A stretch of DNA of 64,000 nucleotides from Microvirga alba (GTDB lineage: Bacteria > Pseudomonadota > Alphaproteobacteria > Rhizobiales > Beijerinckiaceae). Shown piece by piece: positions 44,858 to 53,764 of this stretch (positions are counted from its first letter, which is position 1; every line of letters starts with the position of its first letter). Below the pieces are notes generated by a model. That model saw only the letters and a program-made list of their open reading frames with translations. It was not told where the DNA came from and searched no databases. A program made the position numbers and the translations under genes. Where the stretch lies: contig NZ_JADQDO010000009.1 of NCBI RefSeq assembly GCF_015694465.1, positions 1 through 64,000 on the forward strand. Reading direction: 5' to 3'.

Positions 44858-44954
44858 GTCATCCCCGGTGCGCGGCCGCGCCCGTCCCCGCCTTCGCGAT
44901 GAAGTGAAACGCGGCACGCAATCGGGATCACCGGCACAAGGCCGGTGAGGACAA
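44858..44954. repeat. Palindromic intergenic repeat
   Basis: Begins GTCATCCCCGGTGCGCGGCC and ends GGGATCACCGGCACAAGGCC then GGTGAGGACA. It appears to join the GTCATCCCC family arm to the ACCGGCACAAGGCCGGT hairpin seen near 34440 and 41887. Confidence 0.7.
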
Positions 44955-44983
44955 ACGAGGCTGGCCTCCGATCAGCGCGCCCC

Positions 44984-47077
44984 CTACTCCGCCGGTTGGG
45001 GCTGGCGCTTCTCGACAGGCGCGTAGAGACCGTCTTCCGTCATCGTCATGTCGATGCGCCGGTCGTGGAAGGCGGAGAGCGTCGAGCGGTGGCCGATGGA
45101 GACGACCGTGGTCTCCGGCAGCTTCTCCCGGATGACCGCATAGATCTCCGCTTCCGTCGGCTCGTCGAGCGCGGCGGTCGCTTCGTCCAGGAACAGCCAA
45201 TCGGGCTTGGCCAGCAACGCCCGGGCGATGGCGAGGCGCTGTTGCTCGCCGAGCGACAGAGTCTGTGCCCAGGCGCGCTCCTCGTCGAGGCGGTCGGCAA
45301 GAGTTGGCAGCTTCGCCGCGCGCAGTGCCTCCTTGATCGCGGCGTCGTCATAATCCGCATGCGCGCCGGGATAGGTCACGGCGGCGCGTAGCGTTCCCAT
45401 CGGAATGTAGGGCCGCTGCGGCAGGAGCATCATGCTCTGCCCGTCCGGCACCAGGATCTGCCCCGTGCCGAACGGCCAGATTCCGGAGATCGCGCGGAAC
45501 AGGGTCGATTTGCCCGAGCCCGACGGACCCGTGAGCAGGGTCGCCTCGCCCTGACGGAACGCGACGCCGTCAGCCTTCATCAGCACGCGGCCATCCGGCA
45601 GCGCCACCTCAAGCCCCGCGACGTTGAGATCGCCATTGTGGGAGGGAGCGAGCGACACGCGCTCCTTGCCACCCTTCTGGCGCACAGCCTCCACGGCGGC
45701 CTCGAAGGTGGTCAGACGATCGACCACCGCTTTGTAGTTGGCGATGGTGGAGTAGGACGTGATGAAGAAGTCGAGCGCGCTTTGGACACTCGAAAACGCG
45801 CCGACCGTCTGCTGCATCTGGCCCAGCGTGATCTTGCCGATGAAAAAATACGGCGCGGTCAGGATGTAGGGCACCACCACATTGGCCTGGAAGTAGGTCG
45901 ACTGGAACACCTGCAGCCGCATGACGCGGCGGACGATCTGCATGAAGTTGCGAACGATCATGCCGAAGCGGCCGTTCAACGCGTGCTGCTCCGCCGTCTC
46001 GCCGCCGAGAAGGGCGACCTGCTCGGTATATTCGCGCAGACGCGCCAGCGAAAATCGATAGTCAGCCTCCACCCGCTCCTGCTGGAAGTAGAGGTTGATG
46101 AGCGGACGGCCGATGACATGGGTCAGCCATGTCCCGAGAAGCGCGTAGGCGATGCAGACCCAGACCAGCAGGCCGGGGACCGGGATATCCGTGCCAGGCA
46201 ACGTGAAGCCTTGGGACAGCGCCCACAGGATGGCGATGAAGGAGACGAGCGTCGCGGATTGGTTCAGCAGACCGATGGAGAGTGTGTAGGTCTGGTCGAT
46301 GTAGCTTTTCAGATCGTCCGCGATACGCTGGTCGGGGTTGTCCGCCGCGTGGCCGGCGAGTTGCATGCGATAGTGAGTTCCTTCGCCCAACCATTCACTC
46401 ACATAGAGCCGGTTGAGGAAGCCGCGCCAGCGGATGCGCAGCACGTATTGCGATACGATCTCGACCAGCGCCACGGAAATGAACACCGCAGCCAAGGGCA
46501 CGAAGACCCAGAAAAGCTGATACCAGAACGCCCCGGCATCCTTTTCCTGAAGGGCGTTGAACATGTCGCGGCTGAAGAAGTTCAACCGAACGCTGAGGGC
46601 GACCTGTCCCAGATTGATGGCGATCAGAAAGGCAAGCAGCGCCGTGCCGATGGCGCCCTCGGAGGCGCGAACCGTGCCGATGAGCGGGAGGCGGATCTCG
46701 CTCGACGCGTGGGAGGTGAAATAACGGTCCGCGATCCGCATGATCGTCCGGATCACCGGGATGCGCGACACGCCGAAAATCACGAAGGCGAAAATCGTCG
46801 CGCCGACCGGCATCGAGGCAGGCGGCACATAATTCACCAGCATCTCCGGCACGGCATCGAAGGCCTGGGCGAGGCTCAGGGCAACGAGAATGCCCTCGAG
46901 GCCCGCCAGGACCGAAAGAAATACCTTGAGGAATTTCGGCATGTCCCGGGCGAGGAACAACGCAACACCCAAGCCCAGCATCGCTAGGGGCAGCAGGATC
47001 GAGATGTCCGTGCCGCTGACCTGCAAGGCGAGAAGGGCGAGACCGACGGCTGCCGCCACGATGCTGGCCTGAATCAT
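44984..47077 (-). CDS. ABC transporter, fused permease and ATPase (SbmA/BacA-YddA type)
   Basis: The 697-residue protein has about four extra N-terminal membrane helices, then the SbmA/BacA-like transmembrane domain with the family sequence HAADNPDQRIADDLKSYI. The C-terminal ATPase has Walker A TGPSGSGKST, signature LSLGEQQRLAIARALL, Walker B DWLFLDEATAALDEPTE and switch His in SIGHRS. Relatives import or export hydrophobic peptides, vitamin B12 analogues or very-long-chain acyl groups (ABCD-like fold). ATG 47077 has GAGGA seven bases upstream. It is monocistronic, with 389 bases to divergent metN. Confidence 0.92.
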   Translation of the reverse strand: MIQASIVAAAVGLALLALQVSGTDISILLPLAMLGLGVALFLARDMPKFLKVFLSVLAGLEGILVALSLAQAFDAVPEMLVNYVPPASMPVGATIFAFVIFGVSRIPVIRTIMRIADRYFTSHASSEIRLPLIGTVRASEGAIGTALLAFLIAINLGQVALSVRLNFFSRDMFNALQEKDAGAFWYQLFWVFVPLAAVFISVALVEIVSQYVLRIRWRGFLNRLYVSEWLGEGTHYRMQLAGHAADNPDQRIADDLKSYIDQTYTLSIGLLNQSATLVSFIAILWALSQGFTLPGTDIPVPGLLVWVCIAYALLGTWLTHVIGRPLINLYFQQERVEADYRFSLARLREYTEQVALLGGETAEQHALNGRFGMIVRNFMQIVRRVMRLQVFQSTYFQANVVVPYILTAPYFFIGKITLGQMQQTVGAFSSVQSALDFFITSYSTIANYKAVVDRLTTFEAAVEAVRQKGGKERVSLAPSHNGDLNVAGLEVALPDGRVLMKADGVAFRQGEATLLTGPSGSGKSTLFRAISGIWPFGTGQILVPDGQSMMLLPQRPYIPMGTLRAAVTYPGAHADYDDAAIKEALRAAKLPTLADRLDEERAWAQTLSLGEQQRLAIARALLAKPDWLFLDEATAALDEPTEAEIYAVIREKLPETTVVSIGHRSTLSAFHDRRIDMTMTEDGLYAPVEKRQPQPAE

Positions 47078-47126
47078 ACGTATCGTCCTCAAAAGCTCAC
47101 TGGAGCAAAAACCCACTTGGGTCTGT

Positions 47127-47175
47127 CTAAAGCATGATCCGGCCAAGGGGAATCCGGTTGCCTTTCCAGATCGCG
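47127..47175. repeat. Degenerate GCATGATCCGG repeat
   Basis: AAAGCATGATCCGGCCAAGG then GGAATCCGGTTGCCTTTCC resembles the second palindrome of the composite repeat at 23750. A nearby CGCTCA-AATG-TGAGCG hairpin lies at about 47169-47184. The rest of the 47078-47466 spacer shows a TTGACA box at 47402 but no convincing -10 or riboswitch. Confidence 0.5.
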
Positions 47176-47466
47176 CTCAAATGTGAGCGAGCGAGTGCAA
47201 AGACCGTGTCAGCGCATGACCTCTCCGAGACGGATCTCGATGCGCGATCACCCGCGCACGTGGCGAAAGAAAGGTGAAAGTTCCGCATTCTGAAGACTGT
47301 GACGACATGGACCCGGTCATCATCGCCCGGTCTGGCGCCAGCTTTGCGCGGATGGGAAGGCGTTCTTCATACCATACTATCCTGTTTAAAGAACGAAAAA
47401 GTTGACATATAGAACAATATGGCCCATGTCTTCGCAACTGCACAACGACTGACCCAAGGCGGATCC

Positions 47467-48561
47467 ATGAACGCCCCCATCGGATATCTCGGCGATCAGC
47501 CGCTGCAACGCCTCGTCCCGGCGGACCCCATCGTGCGCCTGGAGAAGGTCTCGAAGATCTTCGCGGGTCGCGATGGTTCGCCCGTCACGGCGCTCGGCGA
47601 GATCAACCTCTCCGTCCAGCAAGGCTCGATCCTCGGCGTCATCGGTCGTTCGGGCGCGGGCAAGTCGACCCTGATACGTCTGGTCAACGGACTGGAAAAG
47701 CCAAGCTCGGGCCGGGTGATCGTCGACGGCGCGGACATCGCGGTGCTTCCGGAGAAATCCCTGCGCCATGCCCGCCGCTCCATCGGCATGATCTTCCAGC
47801 ACTTCAATCTGCTTTCCTCGCGCACGGCGGCACAGAACATCGCCCTGCCGCTTGAGGTCGCGGGCTACGACAGGGCGGCGGTCAAGGCGCGTGTCGAGGA
47901 ATTGCTGGCGCTGGTCGGCCTCACCGACAAGCGCAACCGCTACCCGTCCGAATTGTCCGGCGGCCAGAAGCAGCGCGTCGGCATCGCCCGCGCTCTCGCC
48001 ACCAAGCCGAAGGTGCTGCTCTCGGACGAGGCGACCTCCGCGCTCGATCCGGAAACCACCCGCTCGATCCTCGATCTGCTCGCGCGCATCAATGCCGAGC
48101 TTGGCCTCACCATCCTGCTCATCACGCACGAGATGGCGGTGATCCGCTCCATCGCCCGCGAGGTCGCGGTGATCGAGGGCGGGCACATCGTCGAGCAGGG
48201 CGACGTGTTCGACGTGTTCACGCGCCCGCAGCATGAAGTAACGCGCTCGTTCCTCGCGGATGAAGCCGGACGCGCGCTGCCGCCTTATGTGGCGAGCCGC
48301 CTGCAGGCCGAGCCGGTCGCCGGCGGTCAGGCTGTCTTGCGCATCGGCTTTCGCGGGCCGCACGCGACCGATCCGGTGCTGGCGCGGCTCGCACGCGATC
48401 TCAACATCGAGGCGAATATTCTCGCCGGGTCCGTGGATGAGATCGCGGGCCGTCCCTGCGGTACCCTCGTCATCGGGGTGCCGGTCGGCTCGCTGGCGCG
48501 AACCCTCGACTTCCTGAAGCAATACGGTCTCGACACGGAGGTGCTGGGCCATGTCGCCTGA
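47467..48561 (+). CDS. metN: D/L-methionine ABC transporter ATP-binding protein
   Basis: ATPase of the methionine importer. The 364-residue protein has Walker [11 protein letters not shown]-loop [11 protein letters not shown], signature [15 protein letters not shown], Walker [15 protein letters not shown] and switch His in LLITHEM. A C-terminal NIL (ACT-like) domain at ~280-364 lets intracellular methionine inhibit transport. ATG 47467 is preferred; the frame is open to 47419. It overlaps metI by 11 bases. Confidence 0.95.
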   Translation: MNAPIGYLGDQPLQRLVPADPIVRLEKVSKIFAGRDGSPVTALGEINLSVQQGSILGVIGRSGAGKSTLIRLVNGLEKPSSGRVIVDGADIAVLPEKSLRHARRSIGMIFQHFNLLSSRTAAQNIALPLEVAGYDRAAVKARVEELLALVGLTDKRNRYPSELSGGQKQRVGIARALATKPKVLLSDEATSALDPETTRSILDLLARINAELGLTILLITHEMAVIRSIAREVAVIEGGHIVEQGDVFDVFTRPQHEVTRSFLADEAGRALPPYVASRLQAEPVAGGQAVLRIGFRGPHATDPVLARLARDLNIEANILAGSVDEIAGRPCGTLVIGVPVGSLARTLDFLKQYGLDTEVLGHVA

Positions 48562-49216
48562 GATGATCCGCCTCATCGCCGCCTCGACCGGCGAAACGCT
48601 CTACATGGTCGCCGTTTCGGCGGCGATCGGCACTCTGTTCGGCCTGCCGCTCGGCGTGTTTCTCGCCACCAGCGGCAAGGGCGAACTTTACGCAGCACCC
48701 TGGGTGAACCGCGTGCTCGGCGCCATCGTCAACGCCACGCGCTCGACGCCCTTCATCATCCTCGTCGTGGCGATCATTCCCTTCACGCGCCTGATCGCGG
48801 GCACCTCGATCGGCACCAACGCCGCCATCGTGCCGCTAACGGTCGCCGCCACGCCGTTCATCGCGCGCCTCATCGAAGGCGCGATCCGCGAGGTGGACCA
48901 GGGTCTCATCGAAGCCGCCCGCGCGTTTGGCGCAAGCCCGTTGCAGATCGTGCTGAAAGTGCTGATCCCAGAGGCCCTGCCCGGCATTGTGCTCGGCCTC
49001 ACGCTTGCGGTCGTGTCGCTTCTCGGCTTCTCCGCCATGGTCGGCGCGGTCGGCGGCGGCGGCTTGGGCGATCTCGGCATCCGCTACGGCTACCAGCGTT
49101 TCATGCCCGACATGATGCTCGCCGTTGTCGTCGTCCTCATCGTGCTGGTTCAGGCCGTGCAGAGCATCGGCGACCGGCTGGCGCGGCATCTCAACAAGCG
49201 CATCCGTCACGCTTGA
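48551..49216 (+). CDS. metI: D/L-methionine ABC transporter permease
   Basis: A 221-residue inner-membrane permease with five to six hydrophobic helices and the EAA loop ([25 protein letters not shown]) that docks on Met[23 protein letters not shown] near the C-terminus is typical of MetI. ATG 48551 lies inside the metN 3' end; ATG 48563 is an alternative. Confidence 0.95.
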   Translation: MSPEMIRLIAASTGETLYMVAVSAAIGTLFGLPLGVFLATSGKGELYAAPWVNRVLGAIVNATRSTPFIILVVAIIPFTRLIAGTSIGTNAAIVPLTVAATPFIARLIEGAIREVDQGLIEAARAFGASPLQIVLKVLIPEALPGIVLGLTLAVVSLLGFSAMVGAVGGGGLGDLGIRYGYQRFMPDMMLAVVVVLIVLVQAVQSIGDRLARHLNKRIRHA

Positions 49217-49248
49217 TCTCTTTATACCTTCATCCAAGGAGCCTTCTG

Positions 49249-50034
49249 ATGTCACTCAAGAAACTGGGCTTCGCCGCCCTCTTCGCACTCGCAGCGCTTC
49301 CCGCCGCCGCGCAGACGCAAACGATCCGCATCGGCGTGACGCCCGGTCCGCACGCGCAGATCCTGGAAGCCGTTAAGCCCATCGCGGCGCAGAAGGGCCT
49401 CGACCTGAAGATCGTCGAGTTCTCCGATTACGTGGTGCCGAACGCCGCACTCGCCGCCGGCGAATTGGAAGCGAATTCGTTCCAGCACCAGCCCTATCTC
49501 GACAACCAGAAGGCCGACCGCGGCTACAAGATCGAGACCGTGGCCTCCACCGTGAACTTCCCCATCGGCGTGTATTCCAAGAAGCACAAAGCTTTCGACG
49601 CGCTCCCCAACGGCGCGACCATCGCGATCCCGAACGATCCCACCAATGGCGGTCGCGCGCTGCTGCTGTTGCAGGACAAGGGCCTATTGAAGCTCAAAGA
49701 CGGCGTCGGCTTCAAGCCCACCGTCATCGACATCACCGAGAATGCGAAGAAGCTGAAATTCGTCGAGATCGACGCGGCTCAGGCTCCGCGCGTGCTTGAC
49801 GACGTGGACGCCGCCGTCATCAACACCAACTACGCCACGCAGGCCGGCCTCGATCCGGTCAAGGACGCGCTGACCCGCGAGAATCCGAAGGGTCCCTACG
49901 TCAACATCATCGCCGTGCGCGCCGAGGACAAGGACAAGCCGTGGGTGAAGGCCCTCGTCGAATCCTACCATACACCCGAAGTGAAGAAGTTCGTTGACGA
50001 GACGTTCAAAGGCGCAGTGCTGACGAGCTGGTAA
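49249..50034 (+). CDS. metQ: Methionine-binding periplasmic protein
   Basis: The 261-residue NlpA/MetQ-family receptor has signal peptide MSLKKLGFAALFALAALPA with cleavage after AAA or AAAQ. It has VTPGPHAQILEAVKP, VEFSDYVVPNAALAAGELEANSFQHQPYL and NDPTNGGRALLLLQ. The lipobox Cys of E. coli MetQ is absent, so it is probably a soluble periplasmic protein. ATG at 49249 has AAGGA eight bases upstream. It is the last gene of metNIQ, followed by a terminator. Confidence 0.95.
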   Translation: MSLKKLGFAALFALAALPAAAQTQTIRIGVTPGPHAQILEAVKPIAAQKGLDLKIVEFSDYVVPNAALAAGELEANSFQHQPYLDNQKADRGYKIETVASTVNFPIGVYSKKHKAFDALPNGATIAIPNDPTNGGRALLLLQDKGLLKLKDGVGFKPTVIDITENAKKLKFVEIDAAQAPRVLDDVDAAVINTNYATQAGLDPVKDALTRENPKGPYVNIIAVRAEDKDKPWVKALVESYHTPEVKKFVDETFKGAVLTSW

Positions 50035-50064
50035 GCCGCTCTATCGCTACATGCGCGCATGCAG

Positions 50065-50092
50065 GCCGGTCCCGCCAGGGGCCGGCTTTTTT
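50065..50092 (+). terminator. Intrinsic terminator of metNIQ
   Basis: GCCGGTCCC-GCCA-GGGGCCGGC stem (one G-T pair) followed by six T, 30 bases after the metQ stop. A second GGCCGGCCGCCAAGGCCGGCC-like hairpin lies at about 50179-50199, just before the next gene. Confidence 0.9.
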
Positions 50093-50212
50093 CGTTCGAC
50101 GCGCCGTGCGCGCCCGAGCAGCTTGACAAGAAGCCGGCTAATGGTCCTGATCGCCGTCATTCCGCTTCGGAATATAAGCCGGCCGCCAAGGCCGGCCTTC
50201 AGGAGGAAAAGA

Positions 50213-51241
50213 ATGCGCCTATCCTTGTTCGGTTTGGCCCTTACGGCCGCTGTCAGCGCTGCGCCGCTCGCGGCTCAGGCTCAAGCACCGCTGACGATCT
50301 ATTGCTCGATTCTGGAAGAGCAATGCCGCGTCGGCGTCGCCGCCTTCGAGAAGGCGACGGGCGCCAAGGTGACAATGGTGCGCAAGAGCACCGGCGAAGC
50401 GCTGGCCCAGATTCGCGCCGAGGCCGCGAATCCGCGCGCCGATGTGTGGTGGGGCGGCCCCGGCGATTCCCACATCCAGGGTGCCGAGGAAGGGCTGACC
50501 GTCGAGTACAAGTCGCCGATGCTGCCGGAACTCCACGATTGGGCGTCACGCTTCGCGCAACAATCGGGCTATCGCGCCACCGGCACTTATCTCGGTGCGC
50601 TCGGCTTCGGCTACAACACGAAGATCCTGGCGAGCCGCGGCCTGCCTGAGCCGAAATGCTGGGCCGACCTGCTCGATCCGAAATATCGCGATGAAGTTCA
50701 GGTGTCGGATCCGAACTCGTCCGGCACAGCCTATGTGATGCTGGCGACCCTCGTGCAGCTCATGGGCGAGGACAAGTCGTTCGAGTACATGAAGGCCCTG
50801 CACAAGAACGTCAATCAATACACCAAGTCGGGTGCAGCCCCCGTCAAGGCGGTCGCGCTCGGCGAAACCGCCATCGGCATCGCCTTCATGCACGACATGG
50901 TGACGATGATCGCCGAGGGCGCGCCGGTGAAGACCGTCGCTCCGTGCGAAGGCACGGGCTACGAGACCGGCTCCGTGTCCATCGTGAAGGGCGGCAAGAA
51001 TACGGAACTGGCGCAGAAATTCGTCGATTGGTCGCTCTCCGCCGAGGCGCAGAAACTCGTCGGCGCGGATCTGAAGATCTACTCGATCCCGTCCAACAAG
51101 AGCGCCGCGATTTCGCCGGATGCGCCGAAGCTCGCCGAGATGAAGCTCATCAACTACGACGTGCCGAAATACGGTTCCGTCGCGGAGCGCACGCGCTTGC
51201 TCAAGAAGTGGGACGCTGAGGTGAAGTCGGCTCCGCGATAA
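50213..51241 (+). CDS. ABC transporter substrate-binding protein, iron(III)/AfuA-like
   Basis: A 342-residue receptor with signal peptide MRLSLFGLALTAAVSAAPLA then AQAQ|A. The mature protein begins LTIYCSILEEQCRVGVAAFE and has ADVWWGGPGDSH, GYNTKILASRGLPEPKCWADLLDPKY and DPNSSGTAY, typical of the ferric-iron/spermidine-type (SBP_bac_6/AfuA-FbpA) class. AGGAGG lies seven bases before ATG 50213. No permease or ATPase of this type is in the window, so it is an orphan that must pair in trans. The ligand could be ferric iron, a phosphonate or another anion. Confidence 0.88.
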   Translation: MRLSLFGLALTAAVSAAPLAAQAQAPLTIYCSILEEQCRVGVAAFEKATGAKVTMVRKSTGEALAQIRAEAANPRADVWWGGPGDSHIQGAEEGLTVEYKSPMLPELHDWASRFAQQSGYRATGTYLGALGFGYNTKILASRGLPEPKCWADLLDPKYRDEVQVSDPNSSGTAYVMLATLVQLMGEDKSFEYMKALHKNVNQYTKSGAAPVKAVALGETAIGIAFMHDMVTMIAEGAPVKTVAPCEGTGYETGSVSIVKGGKNTELAQKFVDWSLSAEAQKLVGADLKIYSIPSNKSAAISPDAPKLAEMKLINYDVPKYGSVAERTRLLKKWDAEVKSAPR

Positions 51242-51292
51242 GAACGAGCGACCTCTTTTTGCGAAAGGGGTGGCCGGGCCGCGTGAGCCCGG

Positions 51293-52357
51293 TCACCCGT
51301 TCGGCATGGCGTCCTTGCGCGTGCCCGACAACGGAAGAAAGGCGGTGATGCGGCTTCCCGCCCCGACCTCGATCTTGCCGCCGCGGGATTGCGCCAGGGA
51401 GGCGATCATCCGCATACCCAGACCCTGGCCGTCACGCAGCGGATCGAAGCCGATGGGAAGGCCCGGGCCGTCATCCTCGATCGTCATTTCAAGATTGGCC
51501 CCACCCCGCATGACGCGGACCCGGATGTGGCCCTCGCCGTGCTTGATCGAGTTCGTCACCCCCTCTGCCGCGATGAGACCGAGGGCCACGAGCAGATCGG
51601 CTTTCAGGAAAATGCCATACGCATCGCCGGCGTCGAGGACGATCTGTCGCTTATAGGTCTCGCCGAGCGAGATGCGCAGATCGGACATCACGCCTTCGAT
51701 ATAGGCCTTCACCTCACACTCGACCGTGGAGCTGCCCTTCTGAAGCCTGCTGTGCAAGGTGCCGATTGTACCGATCCGCGCAGCAGCCTCGTGAAGCTGG
51801 AAACGGACGGCTTCATCCCCGCTGCCACGAGCCTGCAGGTTCAGCATTCCCTGGACCAGTTGCAGGCTGTTGCCAACGCGGTGATGGACCTCTCGCATCA
51901 AGAGTTCCTTTTCCGCCAGGAGCGTCTCTCGCTCCGCCTCCAGCCGACGCCGCTCCGTCACATCGCGCGCGATGACCATCGCCGCGCGCGCGCTGATCCA
52001 GGGCATTGGTGCGGCGGCGACCTCAACCTCGACCTCCGAACCATCGAACCGCCGCCAGGTCTCATCGGCCAACGGCACAGGGGAGGTTTGATGCATGTGC
52101 TGGATGCGTTCTTCGACGAGCGCCTGGGAAGACGGCGCGACGAAATCAGCCAGCGCGCATCCGACAACCCCGTTATGGTGCTGGGCCCCCACGAGACGGG
52201 CCATGGCCGGGTTCGCCAGAAGGACGGATTGTCCGTCGTGCACGATCAGGGCATCCGGACTGAGTTCGATGAGCGTGCGATAACTCTGGTCCCCCGCCTC
52301 GGTGTCACCATCGCGGGGCTTCGACTGGTCAGCCTTCCAACCACCCCATGTCGGCAT
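51293..52357 (-). CDS. PAS sensor histidine kinase, HisKA_2 type
   Basis: A 354-residue cytoplasmic kinase without membrane helices. A PAS domain (~24-135) is followed by the HisKA_2 dimerisation box ELLMREVHHRVGNSLQLVQG, with phospho-acceptor His158. The C-terminal HATPase has N-box AEGVTNSIKHG and G1 DDGPGLP. Kinases of this family often feed the PhyR/EcfG general stress response or light sensing in alphaproteobacteria. No response regulator is adjacent, so its partner is unknown. ATG 52357 has a GGAG upstream. A GC-rich inverted repeat (51269-51297) covers its stop and may terminate both convergent genes. Confidence 0.92.
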   Translation of the reverse strand: MPTWGGWKADQSKPRDGDTEAGDQSYRTLIELSPDALIVHDGQSVLLANPAMARLVGAQHHNGVVGCALADFVAPSSQALVEERIQHMHQTSPVPLADETWRRFDGSEVEVEVAAAPMPWISARAAMVIARDVTERRRLEAERETLLAEKELLMREVHHRVGNSLQLVQGMLNLQARGSGDEAVRFQLHEAAARIGTIGTLHSRLQKGSSTVECEVKAYIEGVMSDLRISLGETYKRQIVLDAGDAYGIFLKADLLVALGLIAAEGVTNSIKHGEGHIRVRVMRGGANLEMTIEDDGPGLPIGFDPLRDGQGLGMRMIASLAQSRGGKIEVGAGSRITAFLPLSGTRKDAMPNG

Positions 52358-52540
52358 GCTGCTCCCCCAGTCTCATCGCCTGTCTTTCCGATGCAATCTG
52401 GAATCTCTGTGGATGCAAATTCGCGACGGTTCAAAACATAATAACATCGAACGAAGTGCCTCGCCAGTCACGCTCCCCGCCAAGGAATTGCCTCGCGCGG
52501 GCCAAAAGGGGGTATCGCGACAATCACCGAGGCGCGCCGA

Positions 52541-53071
52541 TCAACGCCCCTCGGCATGGAAGCTTCCCAATGAGCCAAGCGGCTCGCGGAGTTCGATCCG
52601 ATGACGGCCATTGTCGCGGATCTGGGCTGTGCGGTAGGAACCGCCGAGTTCATCCTGAGGCGGCTGGAGGATCTCGACCCCGCGCGCTCGCAGGCGCTCG
52701 ACCTCCTCGTCCACGTCCGGTACCAGGAGCGTGATGACGGGAACAGGCGTGACCCCCGGGACCTCGCCACCTGGCGGCATCGGATGGTCGGCCTCCGTGA
52801 CCTCGAGGAAAGACCCATTGCGCTCCAGCACGGCCGATCGTCCCGGAACCAGGTTTCGAGACGCGATCAGGCGAAAGCCGAGATTGTTCTGATACCAGCG
52901 GATCGTCTCGTCGAAATCAGGCGTGCGGATCGAGACCGCGCCCGAACGCGCCGCCGGGGCGCTCTGGGCTAGAGCTGGCGGCAAATGGGTGGAATGAAAG
53001 GACAGGAGAGATACGGTCGCGATGGCGCATAGGGCGCTTCGGCGGAACCCGGCACGAAGAAACTGTCTCAC
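52541..53071 (-). CDS. Exported VOC (glyoxalase/bleomycin-resistance) family protein
   Basis: A 176-residue protein whose N-terminus looks like a signal peptide (RRSALCAIATVSLLSF ... ALAQ), followed by one VOC unit. The unit has IRTPDFDETIRWYQNNLGF, GSFLEVTEADHP, VPDVDEEVERLRARGVEIL and a final HRIELREP with the metal Glu. An exported VOC protein is unusual. I choose GTG 53071, with GAGG eight bases upstream; another in-frame GTG at 53104 is possible. Substrate is unknown. Confidence 0.82.
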   Translation of the reverse strand: MRQFLRAGFRRSALCAIATVSLLSFHSTHLPPALAQSAPAARSGAVSIRTPDFDETIRWYQNNLGFRLIASRNLVPGRSAVLERNGSFLEVTEADHPMPPGGEVPGVTPVPVITLLVPDVDEEVERLRARGVEILQPPQDELGGSYRTAQIRDNGRHRIELREPLGSLGSFHAEGR

Positions 53072-53206
53072 ACCCGCGACCTCGTTGGCCCCGGCCTCCG
53101 CCACCGACTGCCGTCGCCCGCATGGGGCCGTTTCGACGCGACATCCTCCGGAAGAGATGGGTTTTCCAGCTTCGGCGACAAGGCCAAAGCCCGCAGCCTG
53201 CTCGCG

Positions 53207-53635
53207 CTAGAGCCTGCCGAGGAGCGAGGCCAGTTGCTCGGTCTCGGTGTCCGCGAATTGCGAGCCGACGAACCGGTCGATCGCCGCGCCGTAGACCGGC
53301 CACATGCGCTTTTGCAGGTCTCGCCCGCGCTCGGTGATTTCGACCAGTTGTCGGCGCTTATCGCCCGGATAAGGGATGCGGCGCACGAGTCCTTCCGTTT
53401 CCATGCGGTCGAGCAGACGCGACAGGTTGTATTGCTCGAACAGCAATCCGCGCTCGATCTCGCGGGGAGACAGGCGGCCATTCTCATCGCGCTTCAGGTG
53501 AAGCAACACGCCGTACCAATCCAGACAAGGAAAACCGGCCTCCCTCAAGGCGGCCTCGATGCTCGCCTTCACCCGGCGTTGCGCGCAGTTGAGGCGGATC
53601 CAGACGTCCTGGGTCGCCTCCGATGGCATTTGCAT
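53207..53635 (-). CDS. MarR family transcriptional regulator
   Basis: The 142-residue protein has a MarR winged helix: FPCLDWYGVLLHLKR, LSPREIERGLLFEQYNLSRLLDRMETEGLVRR and the wing PYPGDKRRQLVEIT. It starts at ATG 53635 with GAAAGGG upstream; the longer open frame reaching 54082 is not used. It diverges from a glutathione S-transferase gene, and the 129-base spacer carries two matching palindromes. Probably represses itself and the GST in response to an electrophile. Confidence 0.93.
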   Translation of the reverse strand: MQMPSEATQDVWIRLNCAQRRVKASIEAALREAGFPCLDWYGVLLHLKRDENGRLSPREIERGLLFEQYNLSRLLDRMETEGLVRRIPYPGDKRRQLVEITERGRDLQKRMWPVYGAAIDRFVGSQFADTETEQLASLLGRL

Positions 53636-53659
53636 TGCCGCAAACCCTTTCTCGTTCTC

Positions 53660-53719
53660 ATGCAATTGCATCAAATTTGACGCCGAAAGGCAAGTGTGTC
53701 TATATCGATGCACTTGCAT
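53660..53719. promoter_or_regulatory. Paired ATGCANTTGCAT operators between marR and gst
   Basis: A perfect palindrome ATGCAATTGCAT (53660-53671) and a one-base variant ATGCACTTGCAT (53708-53719) lie 48 bases apart centre to centre. Each is close to one of the divergent genes. They are the best candidates for MarR binding. A related GGCATTTGCAT occurs at the marR start codons (53626-53636). Confidence 0.7.
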
Positions 53720-53764
53720 TGAAATACTCACTCCAAATTGGTCACTCCCGCAAGGAACGCAAGC

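Noticed and set aside
47078..47466. SAM riboswitch upstream of metN
   Set aside because: I could not find a SAM-I or SAM-II core. The visible hairpins belong to a degenerate repeat, and the TTGACA at 47402 lacks a matching -10 box.
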